Positions 6,218 through 8,757 of a stretch of DNA of 8,757 nucleotides are shown here, in pieces (positions within the stretch are counted from its first letter, which is position 1; the number at the start of each line of letters is the position of its first letter). Under the pieces are notes generated by a model. That model searched no databases, was not told the DNA's origin, and was given only the letters and a program-made list of their open reading frames with translations. A program made the position numbers and the translations under genes. This DNA is from an uncultured Bacteroidota bacterium (GTDB lineage Bacteria; Bacteroidota; Bacteroidia; Chitinophagales; Chitinophagaceae). Where the stretch lies: positions 1 through 8,757 of the forward strand of contig CAIWHI010000009.1 of NCBI GenBank assembly GCA_903912435.1, read 5' to 3'.

Positions 6218-6272
6218 ACGAATATTACGGGAACGTTATTAAAACGTGTCTAAAAAATTAAGGAATTGTTAC
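6218..6272 (-). promoter_or_regulatory. Array of five 11-bp direct repeats upstream of the receptor gene (putative OmpR/PhoB-type operator)
   Basis: Read on the minus strand from 6272, the 11-mers begin GTAACA, TTAATT, GACACG, ATAACG and GTAATA. Four of the five carry TAAY at positions 2-5; the third is degenerate (ACAC). Units 1 and 4, 33 nt apart, are the most alike (GTAACAATTCC and ATAACGTTCCC). The array ends 15 nt before the -7 box, the same geometry as the array in front of the beta-helix gene, and its first 16 nt (6272-6257) are identical to that array. The same regulator is inferred. Confidence 0.58.
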
Positions 6273-6435
6273 GTGGTAATCTGTGCTTTATGTTTGTGTG
6301 TATATTTTAATGGAATTTCGATTTAATGTAATTATATTGAATGTGTGAAGGGAATTGGTAAATCAATTGCTAGTAAAAGAAAAAGTTGTGGTATTTTCAT
6401 ATTTCTGGATTTTGGGAGGATATTTATTATATACC
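6273..6435. other. Intergenic spacer between the M13 peptidase terminator and the receptor's operator array
   Basis: This AT-rich stretch is part of the 309-bp gap between the M13 peptidase stop and the receptor start. I see no open frame with coding character, no RNA gene, and no riboswitch-like conserved core. The only structure noted is a weak 5-bp palindrome, AATTG/CAATT, near 6353-6367. The rest of the gap is the terminator (6436-6463) on one side and the operator and promoter (6195-6272) on the other. Confidence 0.5.
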
Positions 6436-6463
6436 AAAAAAAAGCCAGGATTCACATCCTGGC
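6436..6463 (-). terminator. Intrinsic terminator of the M13 peptidase gene
   Basis: GCCAGGAT (6444-6451) and ATCCTGGC (6456-6463) form a perfect 8-bp stem with a 4-nt loop. In the minus-strand direction the stem is followed directly by eight T (A run at 6436-6443), a textbook rho-independent terminator. It begins 27 bp after the peptidase stop codon and insulates the receptor promoter from upstream transcription. On the plus strand CTTTT also follows the stem, so weak bidirectional action is possible. Confidence 0.93.
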
Positions 6464-6489
6464 CTTTTGAAAAAAAAACTTTAATATAA

Positions 6490-8535
6490 TTACCAAACCC
6501 TTGCACGCTCCCCAACTGGGCGATACAATTTATCGGTTGGTTTTATGTCGAATGCTTTATACCACGCTTCCATATTGCTAGGTGGCACGTTGCACCTCAA
6601 CAAGGCAGCAGAGTGAGGGTCGGTTTTAAGACGACGAGCCAACTCTTCAGGTCTTGTATTAGCGCGCCAAACCTGGGCCCAACTCAGAAAGAAACGTTGG
6701 TCAGGAGTAAGTCCGTCTATTTTGGTATTGCTTATGCCTTGTTTAGTTTTCTTGAAAGCTTCGTAGGCAATATTAATTCCACCCAGGTCGGCAAGGTTTT
6801 CACCTTCAGTAAGTGCTCCATTGGCATGGGTAGTATCCATCACTATTATTTTATTAAACTGGTCTATAACCACATCAGCTTTTTTAGTGAAATTGGCTGA
6901 ATCTTCAGGTGTCCACCAATTGCTCAGGTTACCCTCTGCATTATACAAACGGCCCTGGTCATCAAAACCATGGGTCATTTCGTGGCCTATTACTGCACCA
7001 ATACCACCATAGTTGATGGCATCATCAGCTTTTTCATCGAAGAAAGGATACTGGAGGATACCGGCAGGAAATACGATTTCATTAAATGCAGGGTTATAAT
7101 AAGCATTTACTGTAGGTGGTGTCATGCCCCATTCTGCACGGTCCACTTTTTTGCCTAATTTATTCAGTTCATAATTATAGCCCCATTCCTCAGCTGCCAG
7201 GATGTTTTTTACATAGCTGTCTTTGGTAATACTTAGTTTGCTGTAATCCTTCCACTTGTCGGGATAGCCTATTTTCTTCATGAATGAGTTGAGCTTCACC
7301 AATGCTTTAGTTTTGGTAGCATCGCTCATCCAATCAAGTTTCTTAATCCTATCAGAATAGGTTTTCTGGAGGTTGTTAACCAGTTCCAGCATTCTTTTCT
7401 TAGCTGTAGGCTTAAAATTTTTGTCAACATAAAGCTGGCCCAATAATTCGCCTTCACTTCTGTCTACTACTGCCATTACACGTTTCCAGCGCAGGCGCTG
7501 TTCTTCCTGACCGCTTAGTACCTTTCCATAAAAACCAAAACGGGTATTGTCGAATTCTGACGACATGTAAGGTGCCATGCTATTAACCAGGTGGTATTGC
7601 AGGTATTTTTTCCAGGTATTAATAGGGGTAGCTACTAATTGTTTTGATACCTGGGCAAAGAACTTAGGCATACCAATAATTATGGAATCTTGCCCTTTTA
7701 CCTTTAGGCCAGCCAATAAATTAGTCCATTCGATGCCGGGGGTAAGCTTGTTGGCATCTGACAGATTGAATTTGTTGTAAAGCAGGTATGGATCGCGCAT
7801 CTCCACACGGGTCATTGATGAATCGGCCAGGGCTAGTTCAAGATTGAAGATGGCTTCACCATCTTTCTGTGCTTCATCGGCGGTTTCGCCCATCAGCATC
7901 AACATTTTAGGTATATAGAGCTTATACGCATCCCTGATTCTTGTGGTGCGGGCATCCTTATCAAAATAGTATTCCTTACCTGGCATACCTAATCCACTCT
8001 GGCTAAACTGGCAAATTTCCTTAGTTACATTTTTATCGTCAGGAGAAATACCGAAGCCAAATAAAGGACCAATACCTGTGGTATGTTCCAGAGTTATTTC
8101 CTTTAGCAGGTCTTTAGTATTGCTGATAGTGCCAATGCGGGTAAGTATTTCTTTTAAAGGAGTGATGCCGGCTTTTTCAATAGCTATGCTATCCATGCCA
8201 GAATTGTAAAAGTCACCCACCTTCTGAACCGTGGTGCCTTTTGCTGCGTTTTTTACGCCGGCAGCATAATTTAGTAATTGGTGCAGGGCATTATTGTTGT
8301 TTTCCTGGAGTTCATTAAAACTTCCCCATCTTGTTTCAGATTTAGGTATTGGGTTTTTGGCAAGCCATGAACCATTTGCATAAAGGAAGAAATTTTCACC
8401 TGGTGATACATGCCTATCCATATTGGCAGTGTCCAGAACTTTACGTGATGTTTTTTTAGGACTTTGGGCTCCTACCTGCCCGCTAACAGCCACAGCGAGA
8501 ATTGCCGAAGCGAAAACCGATTGTTTTAATAACAT
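6490..8535 (-). CDS. M13-family (neprilysin/PepO-like) zinc metalloendopeptidase, secreted
   Basis: This is a gluzincin that cleaves oligopeptides, expected in the periplasm or outside the cell. It has 681 residues, full length for the family. Residues 1-23 form a signal peptide (MLLKQSVFAS, hydrophobic core, cleavage near VGA-Q); there is no lipobox cysteine. The N-terminal M13 domain starts at about residue 38 (NMDRHVSPGENFFLYANGSW) and the catalytic domain covers about 470-681. Catalytic features: NAYYNP (477-482, substrate binding), GHEMTHGFDDQG with the zinc ligands His518 and His522 and the catalytic Glu519, and GENLADLGG with the third ligand Glu579 and Asp583. His641 and Arg647 in the DPHSAALLR block match the transition-state and carboxylate-binding residues of neprilysin. 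The C-terminus ARVW keeps the terminal tryptophan. The gene is monocistronic, with its own -7 box and terminator. I see no sign of inactivation. Its relation to the downstream receptor is probably only positional. It is often annotated pepO, but orthology is not certain. Confidence 0.96.
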   Translation of the reverse strand: MLLKQSVFASAILAVAVSGQVGAQSPKKTSRKVLDTANMDRHVSPGENFFLYANGSWLAKNPIPKSETRWGSFNELQENNNNALHQLLNYAAGVKNAAKGTTVQKVGDFYNSGMDSIAIEKAGITPLKEILTRIGTISNTKDLLKEITLEHTTGIGPLFGFGISPDDKNVTKEICQFSQSGLGMPGKEYYFDKDARTTRIRDAYKLYIPKMLMLMGETADEAQKDGEAIFNLELALADSSMTRVEMRDPYLLYNKFNLSDANKLTPGIEWTNLLAGLKVKGQDSIIIGMPKFFAQVSKQLVATPINTWKKYLQYHLVNSMAPYMSSEFDNTRFGFYGKVLSGQEEQRLRWKRVMAVVDRSEGELLGQLYVDKNFKPTAKKRMLELVNNLQKTYSDRIKKLDWMSDATKTKALVKLNSFMKKIGYPDKWKDYSKLSITKDSYVKNILAAEEWGYNYELNKLGKKVDRAEWGMTPPTVNAYYNPAFNEIVFPAGILQYPFFDEKADDAINYGGIGAVIGHEMTHGFDDQGRLYNAEGNLSNWWTPEDSANFTKKADVVIDQFNKIIVMDTTHANGALTEGENLADLGGINIAYEAFKKTKQGISNTKIDGLTPDQRFFLSWAQVWRANTRPEELARRLKTDPHSAALLRCNVPPSNMEAWYKAFDIKPTDKLYRPVGERARVW

Positions 8536-8562
8536 AATAAATTAATCTGTATTTTTTCGCCG

Positions 8563-8570
8563 CAAAACTA
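8563..8570 (-). promoter_or_regulatory. -7 promoter element (TAGTTTTG) of the M13 peptidase gene
   Basis: On the minus strand TAGTTTTG fits TAnnTTTG, 27 nt before the ATG at 8535. The leader is A/T-rich and has no Shine-Dalgarno sequence. No 11-bp NTAAY repeats occur at the positions upstream that carry them in front of the receptor and beta-helix genes, so this promoter is probably constitutive or differently controlled and serves as an internal negative control for the arrays. Confidence 0.65.
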
Positions 8571-8757
8571 CAATGAATTTATGGGTAGTCCTAATAAGTT
8601 AGTAACTAAAATAGGTAAGGCTAATTGGGAGTGTCTGAATTGAGGTGTGTCACGAATGAGAAGTTGTAGTATATTTATCGTTTTTTCTCTGTTTATATGA
8701 CTAAATAAAGACGGGTGCTCCTATAGGAACACCCGCAACAGTGAGGCTATTTACCCC
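8571..8757. other. Upstream intergenic region at the right edge
   Basis: No coding frame is supported between the peptidase promoter and the window edge. The only clear structure is the hairpin at 8712-8735. On the minus strand the last bases read GGGGTAAATAG, which could contain the stop codon of a gene beyond the edge, but too little is visible to tell. Confidence 0.5.
8712..8735 (-). terminator. Probable terminator of a minus-strand gene beyond the right edge
   Basis: On the minus strand CGGGTGTTCC and GGAGCACCCG pair over 10 positions, including one U-G wobble, around a TATA loop, and are followed by TCTTTATTT, a moderate T-rich tail. On the plus strand the wobble position becomes a C-A mismatch and no T run follows, so the minus direction is favoured. 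It would end transcription of a gene lying outside the window and insulate the peptidase promoter. Confidence 0.7.

Noticed and set aside
6181..6219. ATG at 6219 as start of the receptor gene
   Set aside because: It is upstream of the -7 box (6195-6202) and inside the repeat array; the signal peptide begins at the ATG at 6180.
6181..6489. Cobalamin or other riboswitch upstream of the TonB receptor
   Set aside because: The predicted leader is too short, and the upstream sequence is explained by the repeat array and terminator; no conserved riboswitch core is visible.
6613..7158. Overlapping plus-strand open frames opposite the M13 peptidase catalytic domain
   Set aside because: They mirror the constrained HExxH/NAYY region of a clear protein family, overlap each other and show no family features.
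8712..8735. Hairpin as part of the M13 peptidase promoter
   Set aside because: It lies about 140 bp upstream of the -7 box and, with a T-rich tail on the minus strand, fits a terminator for a gene beyond the edge better than an operator.

Overview
The window looks like chromosomal DNA from a Bacteroidota bacterium, plausibly of the Chitinophagaceae/Sphingobacteriia type. Four things support this: a type IX secretion C-terminal sorting domain, a TonB-dependent receptor with an N-terminal carboxypeptidase-regulatory-like domain, three promoters with the Bacteroidota -7 element TAnnTTTG, and low-GC, A-rich leaders without Shine-Dalgarno sequences. I see no mobile element, CRISPR array, tRNA or rRNA.

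Layout. Positions 1-699 (+) hold the 3' three quarters of dapA (lysine/diaminopimelate biosynthesis), closed by a perfect 18-bp hairpin terminator at 734-776. All other genes are on the minus strand. Read in the direction of transcription from the right edge they are: a hairpin (8712-8735) that probably ends a gene outside the window; an M13-family zinc endopeptidase (8535-6490) with its own promoter and a strong terminator; a TonB-dependent outer-membrane receptor (6180-3331); a secreted beta-helix-like protein with a T9SS type A sorting tail (3224-1365); and a small monoheme cytochrome-like lipoprotein (1295-894), which converges on dapA.

The most interesting part is the receptor / beta-helix pair. 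Each gene has its own promoter, and the two control regions share an architecture the coding annotation does not explain. An identical 16-mer (GTAACAATTCCTTAAT on the minus strand) lies exactly 54 nt upstream of the -7 box in both. In both it is the first part of a run of five 11-bp units that mostly begin NTAAY (GTAACA, TTAATA, ATAATA, ATAATC, TTAACA before the beta-helix gene; GTAACA, TTAATT, GACACG, ATAACG, GTAATA before the receptor). Head-to-tail repeats with an 11-bp period that run into the -33 region are the hallmark of PhoB/PhoP-type (OmpR-family) response-regulator sites. I infer that the two genes form one regulon unit under such a regulator. Phosphate starvation is the best-known candidate signal but is unproven here.

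Working model (inference): the T9SS-exported beta-helix protein acts at or outside the cell surface and binds or processes a ligand, the TonB receptor imports it, and the downstream cytochrome-like lipoprotein may be an accessory reached by partial read-through. No SusD homologue is present, so this is not a canonical SusCD pair. DapA and the M13 peptidase appear to be unrelated neighbours.
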